This document shows, one piece after another, positions 1 to 9,632 of a DNA stretch of 64,000 bases (position 1 is its first letter; every line of letters begins with the position of its first letter). Made by a program: the position numbers and the translations under genes. The notes under the pieces were generated by a model. The model made no database searches. It was not told where the DNA came from and was given only the letters and a program-made list of their open reading frames with translations. The stretch comes from Xylophilus sp. (lineage in GTDB: Bacteria; Pseudomonadota; Gammaproteobacteria; Burkholderiales; Burkholderiaceae_C). The DNA lies in assembly GCA_009914555.1 (NCBI GenBank), contig WNDY01000001.1:1-64000 (forward strand), in the 5' to 3' direction.

Positions 1-1
1 C

Positions 2-535
2 ACCGACGGGCTCAAGGGCATCGGCGAGGCCCTAGCGGTCGTGTTCCCGGCCACCGCGCTGCAGACCTGCACCGTGCACCTGATCAGGAACAGCCTGGAC
101 TATGCGAGCTGGAAAGACCGCAAGCTGCTGGCAGCGGCGCTCAGGCCGGTCTACACGGCCGCCAGCGCAGAGGCCGCGGCCCAGGCCCTGGACGAGTTCG
201 AGATCGGCCCATGGGGCCAGAAGTACGCCACCGTGGCGGCCTCCTGGCGCCGAGCCTGGGACCGCGTGATCCCCTTCTTTGCGTTCCCGCCAGCGGTGCG
301 CCGCGTGGTCTACACGACCAACGCCATCGAGAGCGTGCACAGCCAACTGCGCAAGATCATCAAGACGCGCGGGCACTTCCCCAGCGACGATGCCGCCACC
401 AAGCTGATCTGGTTGGCCCTGCGCAACATCACTGCGGACTGGGGCCGCGCAGCCAAGGAATGGCGCGAGGCGATGAATCAGTTCGCCGTGCTCTACGATG
501 AACGCTTCACGAGGCACGCGCATGGCAGCCTGTGA
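2..535 (+). CDS. IS256-family transposase, C-terminal part (5' truncated by window edge)
   Basis: This DDE transposase fragment reads through from the window edge in one frame for 177 codons to a TGA. Family marks are the CTVHL stretch soon after the edge, and the YTTNAIES segment with its conserved glutamate, followed by an R-K motif and GHFPSDDAATKL. These are typical of the catalytic C-terminal half of IS256-type enzymes, which are about 400 residues long, so more than half lies upstream. No frameshift is seen in the visible part, so the copy may be active. It is the only mobile-element gene seen in the window. Confidence 0.9.
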   Translation, partial: TDGLKGIGEALAVVFPATALQTCTVHLIRNSLDYASWKDRKLLAAALRPVYTAASAEAAAQALDEFEIGPWGQKYATVAASWRRAWDRVIPFFAFPPAVRRVVYTTNAIESVHSQLRKIIKTRGHFPSDDAATKLIWLALRNITADWGRAAKEWREAMNQFAVLYDERFTRHAHGSL

Positions 536-633
536 GGGGCTGAGCCATGGGTCCATGGGCCAACCGGGGGGGCCTCCGGCGGCCTGGCAGGGGCCTGATA
601 GATCAACAGCCAGAAACCAGTTCACCAACCGCC

Positions 634-660
634 TCACACACAGAAATACTGACAGCCCCC
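634..660. repeat. Right terminal inverted repeat of the IS256 element
   Basis: On the minus strand the segment begins with G-rich bases followed by CTGTCAG, TATTTCTG and TGTGTGAG. This is the usual composition of IS256-family ends (G-run, TGTCA, AT-rich block). It lies about 100 bp after the transposase stop. The matching left repeat is outside the window, so the call rests on resemblance and position only. Confidence 0.6.
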
Positions 661-849
661 GGGCCGCCCTTGGGCGGCCAAATTCCTTCGCACGGCCTGC
701 GCACGCACCGCCGCGCGCTGTTCCAGGCTCGCGTAGGCCCAGATGTCGAGGAAGCGCGGCTGCTCGCCGTCGACCGCCGTGAAGGCGCCGACGAGCGGCG
801 ACAGCGCATGTCGCGCGGGCACCGCCTCCTGCCATGCGACGATCGTCAT
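660..849 (-). pseudogene. NIPSNAP-like protein remnant cut by the IS element
   Basis: The minus strand reads MTIVAWQEAVPARH, then LDIWAYASLEQRAAVRAQAV, which resembles the last part of class-2 NIPSNAP domain proteins. The frame that should follow switches. The next frame reads GIWPPKGGPG, the usual end motif of this group, so there is a frameshift near 690, after which the IS end begins. The N-terminal half of the domain is absent; upstream DNA instead belongs to a pobA remnant on the other strand. It is a scrap without likely function. In related bacteria NIPSNAP genes often lie in aromatic catabolic clusters, which fits the neighbours. Confidence 0.5.
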
Positions 850-881
850 GGCGGCTGTCTCTGCCCGGGCGCGCCTTGTGA

Positions 882-2450
<1,569 letters not shown>

Positions 2451-2461
<11 letters not shown>

Positions 2462-2888
2462 CATTTCCCCGCACAACAGCAGCCCCACGCGCGCAGATGA
2501 CTACGAAGCCGGGCTGCTCAACCGGCGTCGCATCCTGGGCGAGGCCTGGGTCGATCGATCCCTCGCCAAGCGCACGCCGTTCAACAGCGAGTTTCAAGAA
2601 CTCATCACTCGCCACGCCTGGCAGGACATCTGGGGCCGCCCCGCGCTCGGCGACCGCACGCGGCGCTTCATGGTGCTGTCGATGATGCTGGGCACGCATG
2701 CCTGGGAGGAGTTCGCCATGCACGTGCGCGCCGCGCTCGACGGCCAGCCGGATTCGCGCCTGACGCCCGAGGAGATCAAGGAAGTCATCCTCATGGCCGC
2801 GATCTACTGCGGCGTGCCGGTGGCCAACCATGCGTTCGGCATCGCGACGGATATCCTGCGCGAAAAAGGGCTTCTGCCTGCGGAGTGA
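2451..2888 (+). CDS. pcaC: 4-carboxymuconolactone decarboxylase
   Basis: This 145-residue protein of the AhpD-like carboxymuconolactone decarboxylase family converts 4-carboxymuconolactone to 3-oxoadipate enol-lactone, the step after PcaB. It carries the usual RRRILGEAWVDRS start, the WGRPALGDRTRR stretch and the EEIKEVILMAAIYCGVP helix with its conserved glutamate and cysteine. Length is close to stand-alone PcaC (about 130 residues), so it is not fused to PcaD as in some bacteria. Its ATG lies inside the last codons of pcaB. The next enzyme, PcaD, survives only as a scrap after pcaG, so its product would need an enol-lactonase encoded elsewhere. Confidence 0.93.
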
Positions 2889-2960
2889 TGCATCCATTGA
2901 CGCGTACATGCCGTCTGCACTTGACCAGAGCGCATGAGCGACATTCACCCTTTTTGGTAT

Positions 2961-3932
2961 TCAGCGCCGCCCTGCGGCCAGCGTCTTGCGCAGCAGATCG
3001 GCCAGCAGCGCCGCCGCCGGTGAGACCGGCGCCGAAGTCCCTCCCGCATCACGCCGCGTGAGCAGGCCCAGCGGCTCGTCGGTGCCCGCCGTGTCGAAGC
3101 GCAGCCGCACGAGGCGGCCCGCGCGCACCTCGTCCTGCACCGCGCCGAGCGGCGCGGCCCATACCGCGTCCGATGCCTGCACCACGCCGCGCGCCAGCGC
3201 CGCGTCCAGCGTCTGCATCAGCGCGCCGGGCAGCGGCAGGCCGTGGGCCGCGAACAGGCTTTCGGTGTGGTGGCGCGGCACCGTGCCTTCGGGATAGACC
3301 ACCCACGGCAAGGCCGCGAGCGCCGCGAGGCCCACGCGCCGCCGCGCGAGCGCATGTCCCTGGGCCACCGCGAGCACCAGCGGCTCGATGCGCAGCAACT
3401 CGAACGCCAGCCCGTCCATCAGGCGCGGGTCGCTCATGCGGCCCACCACCATGTCCACCGCGCCCGCGCGCAGGTCGTCCAGCAGCACGTCGTTGGCAGC
3501 GGTACGCACGTCGAGCACGCACAGCGGGCGCTGCGCGCGCAGCCCCACGAGCGCCTGCGCGACCAGGCTGCGCGCCGCGCTCGGCAGCACGCCCAGGCGC
3601 AGCCGCTCGGCGTGGACGGCCTCGTGGGGCCGCAGCGCCGACGCGCCTGCCTGCACCGCGACGAGCGCGGCGCGCGCATGCGAAAGCAGCCGCTCGCCCG
3701 CCACCGTCAGCCCGCGAATGCCGCGCCGCCCGGTGGCCGCGCGCTCCACCAGCGGCTCGCCCGCGAGCGACTCCAGCTCGGCCAGCGTTTTGGATACCGC
3801 CGGCTGGCTCACCGCGAGCCGCGCGGCGGCGCGCGCGAGGTGACGCTCCTGCGCCACCGCGACGAGGCAGCGCAGGTGGCGCAATTGCAGACCACGGGCC
3901 AGGGCATCGGCGGAGATTCGCGAAGATTCCAT
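2961..3932 (-). CDS. pcaQ: LysR-family regulator, PcaQ type
   Basis: This 323-residue LysR regulator has an N-terminal helix-turn-helix (LRCLVAVAQERHLARAAARL, then VSQPAVSKTLAELE) and a long effector-binding domain. The SKTLAELE recognition helix and the RLGVLPSAARSL stretch are typical of PcaQ/GbpR-type regulators. The ATG at 3932 is used; a TTG one codon earlier is less likely. It is transcribed away from pcaH across a 75-bp gap holding an inverted repeat, the layout of an activator of pcaHG. It lies between pcaBC and pcaHG, so it may control both. PcaQ usually responds to beta-carboxymuconate-type intermediates, which is family knowledge and not shown here. Confidence 0.88.
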   Translation of the reverse strand: MESSRISADALARGLQLRHLRCLVAVAQERHLARAAARLAVSQPAVSKTLAELESLAGEPLVERAATGRRGIRGLTVAGERLLSHARAALVAVQAGASALRPHEAVHAERLRLGVLPSAARSLVAQALVGLRAQRPLCVLDVRTAANDVLLDDLRAGAVDMVVGRMSDPRLMDGLAFELLRIEPLVLAVAQGHALARRRVGLAALAALPWVVYPEGTVPRHHTESLFAAHGLPLPGALMQTLDAALARGVVQASDAVWAAPLGAVQDEVRAGRLVRLRFDTAGTDEPLGLLTRRDAGGTSAPVSPAAALLADLLRKTLAAGRR

Positions 3933-3935
3933 CAA

Positions 3936-3969
3936 TGAGCAATGGTGATTGAAGAAAGACGATTGCTCA
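3936..3969. promoter_or_regulatory. Candidate PcaQ operator between pcaQ and pcaH
   Basis: Two perfect 8-base arms, TGAGCAAT at 3936-3943 and ATTGCTCA at 3962-3969, are separated by 18 bp in the only gap between the divergent pcaQ and pcaH genes. The sequence differs from the ATAACC-GGTTAA site described for rhizobial PcaQ, so the binding partner is inferred from position. The left arm begins four bases before the pcaQ start codon, so binding would also block pcaQ. Confidence 0.5.
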
Positions 3970-4007
3970 ATTTACAGCATGATCCCGCGCGCCTATCGTC
4001 GCCTCCC

Positions 4008-4745
4008 ATGAACCACCCCACGCACGCACCCCACACATCGGCAAACCTCGCGCTCGATCCGCGCGACTGGAACAGCCACCCCGCCTACCGCTACCCTGGC
4101 TACACATCGACCGCGCTGCGCGGCCCCACGCAGCCGCTGGTGCCGCTCAAGGCCCGCCTGGGCGAGTTGCAGCAGCCGGTCTATGGGCACGGGGCCATCG
4201 GCGCGCTGGACCACGACCTCACGCGCAATGCCCGGCGCAACGGCGAGCCGCTGGGCGAGCGCATCATCGTCACGGGCCGGGTGCTCGACGAACGCCGCCG
4301 CCCGGTGCGCCATACGCTCGTGGAAATCTGGCAGGCCAACGCCGCGGGCCGCTATGTGCACAAGGTCGATCAGCACGACGCACCGCTCGACGCGAACTTC
4401 CTCGGCGCGGGCCGCTGTCTCACCGATGACAAAGGCCGATACCGCTTCCTCACCATCAAGCCCGGTGCCTATCCGTGGGGCAACCATCCGAACGCATGGC
4501 GGCCGCAGCACATCCACTTCTCGCTGTTCGGGCCGCACTTCGGCAGCCGGCTTGTCACGCAGATGTATTTCCCCGGCGATCCGTTGCTGGCCTACGACCC
4601 GATCGCACTGAGCACGCCTGAGCACGCGCGCAGCCGGCTGATTTCGGACTTCGACCTGGACATCACCCAGGAAGGCTATGCGCTCGGGTACCGCTTCGAC
4701 ATCGTGCTGCGCGGTGCAGGCGAGACTCCTTTCGAGAACCGGTAG
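4008..4745 (+). CDS. pcaH: Protocatechuate 3,4-dioxygenase beta subunit
   Basis: This 245-residue iron-binding subunit, with PcaG, opens the protocatechuate ring between the hydroxyl groups to give 3-carboxymuconate. All four Fe(III) ligands can be placed: Tyr116 (AGRYVHK), Tyr155 (GAYPW), His168 and His170 (RPQHIHF). The spacing equals that of the Pseudomonas enzyme (Tyr408, Tyr447, His460, His462). The ATG at 4008 (MNHPTHAP) is taken because the upstream in-frame codons overlap the operator. pcaG follows after 38 bp. The gene looks fully functional. Confidence 0.95.
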   Translation: MNHPTHAPHTSANLALDPRDWNSHPAYRYPGYTSTALRGPTQPLVPLKARLGELQQPVYGHGAIGALDHDLTRNARRNGEPLGERIIVTGRVLDERRRPVRHTLVEIWQANAAGRYVHKVDQHDAPLDANFLGAGRCLTDDKGRYRFLTIKPGAYPWGNHPNAWRPQHIHFSLFGPHFGSRLVTQMYFPGDPLLAYDPIALSTPEHARSRLISDFDLDITQEGYALGYRFDIVLRGAGETPFENR

Positions 4746-4783
4746 CTCCATCGCCAGGCACAGCCACAGGAAAGCCGCATACC

Positions 4784-5401
4784 ATGACGCAGCAACACGC
4801 AGACAACTACGGCCAGACACCTTCGCAGATCGTCGGCCCCTATTTCGCCTACAGCCTTGCAGCCGCGCAGTACGGCTACAGCCTGGCACACGACTTTGGC
4901 CAGGTCTTCGATGCCGTTGTCGCCCTTGACGCAGCGCGTGGCGAGCGCATCCGTATCGAAGGCCGCGTGCTCGACGGCGAGGGCACGCCCATTCCCGACG
5001 CGCTCGTCGAGATCAGCCAGCCAGACGGTACAGGCAGCTATCCGCAATCGCCTGAAGACGCGCAGGCACGCGGCTTTCGCGCCTTTGGCCGCAGCGGCAC
5101 GGGTACCGACGCGCAGCGACGTTTCCACTTCCTCACGGTCAAACCCGGCGCCGAGGAACCGGGGCATGCGCCGCACATCAACGCGATCGTGACCATGCGA
5201 GGCCTGCTGCTGCACGTGTTCACCCGCATCTACTTCGACGACGAGACCGAGGCCAACGCGGCGGACCCGGTGCTCGCTGCCGTCCCTGCCGAGCGCCGCT
5301 CGACACTCATTGCCCGACGCAGCGAACGTGGCGGCGAGGTGGTCTACCGGTTCGACATCCACATGCAGGGGCCGCAAGAGACAGTGTTCTTCGATCTGTA
5401 A
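4784..5401 (+). CDS. pcaG: Protocatechuate 3,4-dioxygenase alpha subunit
   Basis: This 205-residue alpha subunit shares the beta-sandwich fold of PcaH but lacks the iron ligands. It starts with TPSQIVGPYFAYSL, the usual PcaG opening. The GRVLDGEGTPIPDALVEI core, the FHFLTVKPG strand and the FDIHMQGPQETVFFDL end are all family-typical, and the length matches (about 200). It lies 38 bp after pcaH, so one mRNA is likely. A pcaD remnant begins two bases after the stop codon, so the ancestral order was pcaHGD or similar. Confidence 0.95.
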   Translation: MTQQHADNYGQTPSQIVGPYFAYSLAAAQYGYSLAHDFGQVFDAVVALDAARGERIRIEGRVLDGEGTPIPDALVEISQPDGTGSYPQSPEDAQARGFRAFGRSGTGTDAQRRFHFLTVKPGAEEPGHAPHINAIVTMRGLLLHVFTRIYFDDETEANAADPVLAAVPAERRSTLIARRSERGGEVVYRFDIHMQGPQETVFFDL

Positions 5402-5403
5402 GC

Positions 5404-5500
5404 TTCGCGGGCATTTCGATGGGCGGCCTCGCCGGCCTGTGGCTCGGCGTCCATGCACCGCAGCGGCTGGAATACCTGGTCGTTGCCGGCAGCCCGCGAA
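5404..5500 (+). pseudogene. pcaD: pcaD remnant (3-oxoadipate enol-lactonase)
   Basis: Right after the pcaG stop, one frame reads FAGISMGGLAGLWLGVHAPQ and RLEYLVVAG. This is the nucleophile elbow of PcaD-type alpha/beta hydrolases (Gly-x-Ser-x-Gly with the serine codon at 5416-5418) and the helix after it. The first 80 or so residues and everything after about 30 residues are gone, and no start codon or stop in register supports a protein. The enzyme would convert enol-lactone to 3-oxoadipate. Its loss breaks the local pathway unless another copy exists. Confidence 0.75.
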
Positions 5501-5582
5501 GATCGGCACGGAAGCGGGCAGGCTCGCTTGTAAAACCTCCACTCGCAGGCTGCACGGGCGCAGACGGCCGACAATCGCCTGC

Positions 5583-6221
5583 ATGCCTTTGCACTACCAC
5601 ACCCTTCCCGTCACGCCGTTCCAGCAGAACTGCTCCCTCGTCTGGTGCGACGCCACGCTCCGCGCCGCCGTCATCGACCCCGGCGGCGACCTGCCGCGCA
5701 TCGAGGCCGAGGCGCAGCGCCGTGGGCTGCTGCTGGAGCAGATCTGGCTCACCCACGCCCACATCGACCATGCCGGCGGCGCCGGCGAATTGGCCCGCCG
5801 CCTGGGGTTGCCCATCGTCGGCCCGCAGGAGGAAGACCAGTTCTGGATCGACGGCCTGCCGCAGCAGGCTGCCATGTTCGGCTTCGCACCGGCCGAGCCG
5901 TTCACGCCCACGCGCTGGCTGCACGACGGCGACACGGTGCAGATCGGCAATGAAACCCTGCAGGTGCGCCACTGCCCGGGCCACACGCCGGGCCACGTGG
6001 TGTTCCACGCGCCGCAGATCGGGCGCGCCTTTGTCGGCGACGTGCTGTTCGCCGGCAGCATCGGGCGCACCGACTTCCCGCGCGGCGACCACGGCGCGCT
6101 GATCGCCAGCATCCGCGGCAAGCTCTGGCCGATGGGCGACGCGACCGTCTTCATCCCGGGCCACGGCCCCGAGAGCACCATCGGCCGCGAGCGGCGCAGC
6201 AACCCCTACGTGGCGAACTGA
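5583..6221 (+). CDS. MBL-fold metallo-hydrolase, glyoxalase II-like
   Basis: This 212-residue metallo-beta-lactamase-fold protein has the metal-binding THAHIDH motif at residues 57-63, then HCPGHTPGH, a GDVLF aspartate strand and a final PGHGPESTIGRE histidine. That is the short, YcbL/GloB-like arrangement found in glyoxalase-II-type thioesterases without the long C-terminal substrate domain. It probably binds two metal ions in the cytoplasm and hydrolyses a thioester such as S-lactoylglutathione; the true substrate is not visible. It stands alone between the pcaD remnant and the lyase gene, 63 bp before the next start. Confidence 0.85.
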   Translation: MPLHYHTLPVTPFQQNCSLVWCDATLRAAVIDPGGDLPRIEAEAQRRGLLLEQIWLTHAHIDHAGGAGELARRLGLPIVGPQEEDQFWIDGLPQQAAMFGFAPAEPFTPTRWLHDGDTVQIGNETLQVRHCPGHTPGHVVFHAPQIGRAFVGDVLFAGSIGRTDFPRGDHGALIASIRGKLWPMGDATVFIPGHGPESTIGRERRSNPYVAN

Positions 6222-6284
6222 CCCCGGGCGGCGCGCCGCCGCTATCCTTGCGCGGACCATAACGACAGCCGGAGACAACATCCC

Positions 6285-7811
6285 ATGCGCATTTCCCTCT
6301 TCCGCACGGCCTCGGCCGCCGCCTGCCTGCTCGCCGGTCTGGGCGCCGCGGCACAGCAGCCGGCACCGGCCCCGCGCGACGAATTCTTCTGGCTCGGCCA
6401 GATCAACAAGGCCACGGCCGTCATCAACACCGAGGCCGGCCTGCTCGACCGTGCGCTGGCGCCGCGCCTGGCCGCCGGCGTGGCCCAGGTGATCGACGCC
6501 GGCAACCGCCCCGGCGGCAGGCGGCCCGGGACCGTCATCACCTTCGAGCCCCTGCTGATCGAAGCCGCCGGGCCCGAGGTAACGCTGCTGCACGCCGGCC
6601 GCAGCAGCCAGGACATGCACGCGACCTTCCGCGCCGCCATCCTGCGCGACGACCTGCTGGCGCTGGCCGACCAGCTCGACAAGACCACGGCCACCCTCGT
6701 AGCGCTGGCCGAGCGCCATGCCGGCACCATCGTGCCCAACTACACCAACGGCGTGGCTGCCCAGCCCAACAGCTACGGCCACTACCTGCTGGGCCATGCG
6801 GCCGGGCTGGCGCGCGACGCCGACCGCATCCGCGAGGCCTATGTGCGCACCGACCGCTCGCCCATGGGCACCACCGTGCTCAACGGCACCAGCTGGCCGC
6901 TCGACCGCAACCGCATGGCCGCCTACCTGGGCTTCGGCGCGACGGTGGACAACGCCTACGACGCCGCGCAGATCTTCACCGGCGAGCGCGCGGTGGAGGT
7001 CGGCTCCATCGTCGCCAGCATCGCGCTGCATGCGGGCGCGTTTATCGAGGACGTGATGACGCAGTACGCCCAGCCGCGCCCCTGGATCCTGCTGCAGGAA
7101 GGCGGCGGCAACACCTACGTGTCGAGTGCCATGCCGCAAAAGCGCAACCCCGGCCTGCTCAACGCCACGCGGCGCGAGGCGTCGACCGCCATCACGCTGG
7201 CGCAGGGAACCGTCATCCAGGCCCACAACATCCCGCCGGGCATGGACGACCCCAAGAGCGTGCCGGCCAACAGCGCCATGGTGAAAGAGCGGCATCACGG
7301 TGCTGCGCGACTGGCAGCGCATCCTCGACGCGCTGGTCATCAGCCCCGAGCGAGCGCTGGAGGAGCTCAACAGCGACTGGACCGCGAGCCAGGAGCTGGC
7401 CGACGTGCTGATGCGCAAGTACCGGCTGCCGTTTCGCATCGGCCACCATTTCGCCTCCGAGATCGTGGACCATGCCAAGGCGCACGACCTCCGCCCGCTC
7501 GATTTTCCCTACGCCGAGGCGCGCCGCATCTATGCCCAGGCGGTGCAGGGCACGCACTACCCGCCCGAGCTGCCGATGAACGAGAAGGAATTCCGCAGCA
7601 CGCTCGACCCGGTGACCATCGTGCGCAACCGCGCAACCGCGCGACGGCCGGCGGCCCGCAGCCGGCCGAGATGCAGCGCATGCTGGCCGAGGCCCGCGGC
7701 CGCCTCGTCCGTCAGCAGGACTGGGTGAGCGAAAAGCGCGGCTTCATCGACGCCTCGCTGGCGCGGCTGGACCGCGACTTCGACCGGCTGCGCACCGCCC
7801 CGGACCGCTGA
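6285..7811 (+). pseudogene. Secreted argininosuccinate-lyase-like protein, frameshifted twice
   Basis: The N-terminus is a signal peptide (MRISLFRTASAAACLLAGLG, cleavage near AAAQQ), unusual for this cytoplasmic superfamily. The lyase signature SSAMPQKRNP is present. The frame shifts by one base near 7284-7287, after SVPANSAMVK. Homology continues in the second frame (SGITVLRDWQRILDAL to DPVTIVRNRA) until about 7640, then returns to the first frame. The return coincides with a tandem 8-bp repeat GCGCAACC at 7623-7638. The net change (+1 and +8) restores the frame, so an altered middle of about 115 residues would be made if translated. It is probably a pseudogene unless these are sequencing errors. 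Substrate unknown. Confidence 0.75.
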
Positions 7812-7822
7812 ATCGCAGCCGC

Positions 7823-8593
7823 TCAGCTCTGTACGTGGAATTCTGCGCGGCCCAGGCGCTCGACTTCCACCGAGAGATGCTGGCCCGACTTCAGCCACAC
7901 GGCCGGCGTGGCACCGCCGGCCATGATGGTCCAGCCGGCCTGTAGCGGCTCGCCGGCCGCCGCCGACAGGCGTGCAGCCGCCACCAGCGAGCGCAATGGA
8001 TGGCCGAGGATGGCGGCGCTGGAGCCGATCTGCACCGCATGGCCGTCGATGCTCATGACCATGCCGAGGTTGCTGAAGTCGTCGTACGGGCTGTGCCAGG
8101 CCCCGACCACGAAGCCGGAGGAGGATGCGTTGTCCGCTATCACGGCAGGCAGGCTGAACCTGAAGTCCCGGTAGCGCGAGTCGATGATCTCCAGCGCCGG
8201 CGCCACCGCCTCGACTGCCGGAAGTGCCTCGGCGGCCGTCACGTCGCCGGCCAGGGGGCGGCGCAGCAGGAAGGCCAGTTCGGGCTCGACCCGCGGATGT
8301 ACATAGGCGGAATGGGCGATCGATCCGCCCTCCTCGATAGCCATGCCGCTGGTGAGCCGACCCCAGATCAGGTCGTCGATGCCCATCTGGAGCATCTTTG
8401 CACGGCTGGTGAAGCCCATCTTGACGCCGATCCGCCGCTCGCCCCGTGCGATGCGGCGCCGGATGGAGGCAGCCTGGATGGCATAGGCCGCATCGAGCGC
8501 CAGCCGGCCATCGGGGTCGATCTAATCGACAGCGCGGCCCGTACGCGCAGCCTCGTCGAGCAGTTCTGCGTAATGCTGGATATCGTTGCTCAT
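7823..8593 (-). pseudogene. 4-oxalocrotonate decarboxylase with in-frame amber codon
   Basis: The reading frame would give a 256-residue enzyme of the hydratase/decarboxylase family (XylI/DmpH type). It keeps the GVKMGFTSRAKMLQMGIDDL stretch, an HPRVEPELAF metal-binding segment and IADNASSSGF. The start at 8593 (MSNDIQHY) overlaps the hydratase stop by four bases. Codon 24 is TAG (8522-8524, minus strand), and homology continues in frame immediately after it (IDPDGRLALDAAY). A CAG to TAG change would explain it. The next ATG at 8419 would remove the N-terminal 58 residues. The intact enzyme would decarboxylate 2-oxo-3-hexenedioate in meta-cleavage degradation. Confidence 0.85.
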
Positions 8594-9396
8594 GCCGCGT
8601 CCTTTGCATCGCCACGTTCGAAGAACGCCTGGACCCGGCCCAGTCCGTTGATCCGCAGGTCGAAGACGTCGCCCGGACGCACCGCAACCATCGGGCCGAG
8701 TGCGCCGGACAGCACCACATCGCCGGCGCGCAGCGGCTGTCCCAGCGATGCCATCGTGCGCGCCAGCCAGACGAGTGCGTTCACCGGATTGCCGAGACAA
8801 GCCGCGCCTGCCCCCACTGAGACCGGTTCGCCGAAACGCGTCAACGCCATGCCGCACAGACGCAGATCGACCTGCGAGAGCTTGCGTGGCGTCGTGCCCA
8901 GCACGAAGACTCCGGAGGATGCGTTGTCGGCGACCGTGTCCGCGTAGCCGATGTCCCATCCCGCGATGCGGCTGCCCACGATCTCCAGCGCCGGCAGGAC
9001 ATAGTCGATCGCGTTGAGGGCATCGGCATGGCAGGGATGGCGCATACCCAGGTCGCGGCCCAGCACGAAGGCGACCTCGGCCTCGATCTTCGGCTGGTGC
9101 AACACGGCCAGCGGTATCGGCTCGGCATCGCCATAGGCCATGTCGTCGAACAACCTGCCGAAGTCGGGCCGATCGACGCCAAGCTGCGCCTGCACGGCTG
9201 CGGAGGTAAGGCCGATCTTGCAGCCGACCACGCGCCGCCCGGCGGCCATGCGCCGTTCGGTGTTCAACTGCTGGATGGCATAGGCCGAACGGGCGTCCAG
9301 GCCAGCATGGCGCTCGCGCAACGGCGCGATAAACCTGCCTGTCCGCGAAGCCTCGTACAGCTCGTCGGCCGCAGCGCGGATGTCCTCGGGCGTCAT
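8590..9396 (-). CDS. 2-oxopent-4-enoate hydratase
   Basis: This 268-residue protein of the fumarylacetoacetase-like hydratase family adds water to 2-hydroxypenta-2,4-dienoate to give 4-hydroxy-2-oxovalerate. Family marks are VVGCKIGLTSAAVQAQLGVD, the metal-binding PKIEAEVAFVLG and the DNASSGVFVLG loop. It overlaps the tautomerase before it and the decarboxylase after it by four bases each (ATGA), so the three are translationally coupled. In meta-cleavage pathways the hydratase and the decarboxylase work as a complex, and here that partner is interrupted. No aldolase (4-hydroxy-2-oxovalerate) gene is in view. Confidence 0.85.
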   Translation of the reverse strand: MTPEDIRAAADELYEASRTGRFIAPLRERHAGLDARSAYAIQQLNTERRMAAGRRVVGCKIGLTSAAVQAQLGVDRPDFGRLFDDMAYGDAEPIPLAVLHQPKIEAEVAFVLGRDLGMRHPCHADALNAIDYVLPALEIVGSRIAGWDIGYADTVADNASSGVFVLGTTPRKLSQVDLRLCGMALTRFGEPVSVGAGAACLGNPVNALVWLARTMASLGQPLRAGDVVLSGALGPMVAVRPGDVFDLRINGLGRVQAFFERGDAKDAA

Positions 9397-9602
9397 GCCC
9401 CGGCCTCCCGGAGCACGGCCGAGTCGCTCTTGAGCGCGTCCCCGACCGCAAAGCGCGACGGCGGGACCTCGCTGACCATCACCCGCACGGATTCCAGCGG
9501 TGCGTGCAGGGTACGGCTGGCCAGCCGGGCCACCTCGCGGATGAAGGTCTGGACGTCGGTCTCGCTGCGTCCGGCGACAAGGGTCACTTGGATGATGGGC
9601 AT
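9393..9602 (-). CDS. 4-oxalocrotonate tautomerase
   Basis: This 69-residue tautomerase isomerises 2-hydroxymuconate to 2-oxo-3-hexenedioate. After removal of the start methionine the N-terminal proline is the catalytic base. Counted from it, Arg11, Arg39 and Phe50 stand at exactly the positions known from the XylH/DmpI enzyme, so activity is likely. The tail is slightly longer than the classical 62 residues. The stop overlaps the hydratase start by four bases. The gene is 30 bp downstream of the MFS transporter gene, in the same leftward operon. Confidence 0.92.
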   Translation of the reverse strand: MPIIQVTLVAGRSETDVQTFIREVARLASRTLHAPLESVRVMVSEVPPSRFAVGDALKSDSAVLREAGA

Positions 9603-9632
9603 CTCAGGCTTCTGTGTTCGTGCGCCGGCTGG

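Larger units (their letters stand above)
1..660 (+). mobile_element. 3' end of an IS256-family insertion sequence
   Basis: The window starts inside an IS256 (mutator-type) element. It holds the last 177 codons of the transposase, about 100 bp of non-coding tail and a terminal inverted-repeat-like sequence ending near 660. The left end lies outside the window, so the partner repeat and the target duplication cannot be checked. To the right, a NIPSNAP-like reading frame on the minus strand stops abruptly at the element boundary, so the element seems to have inserted into that gene or to mark a rearrangement joint. The exact right end is uncertain by a few bases. Confidence 0.85.

Noticed and set aside
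5307..7478. Long minus-strand frame (723 codons) over the MBL-fold and lyase genes
   Set aside because: Low-complexity Gly/Arg/His composition and no family motif; the plus strand genes are well supported.
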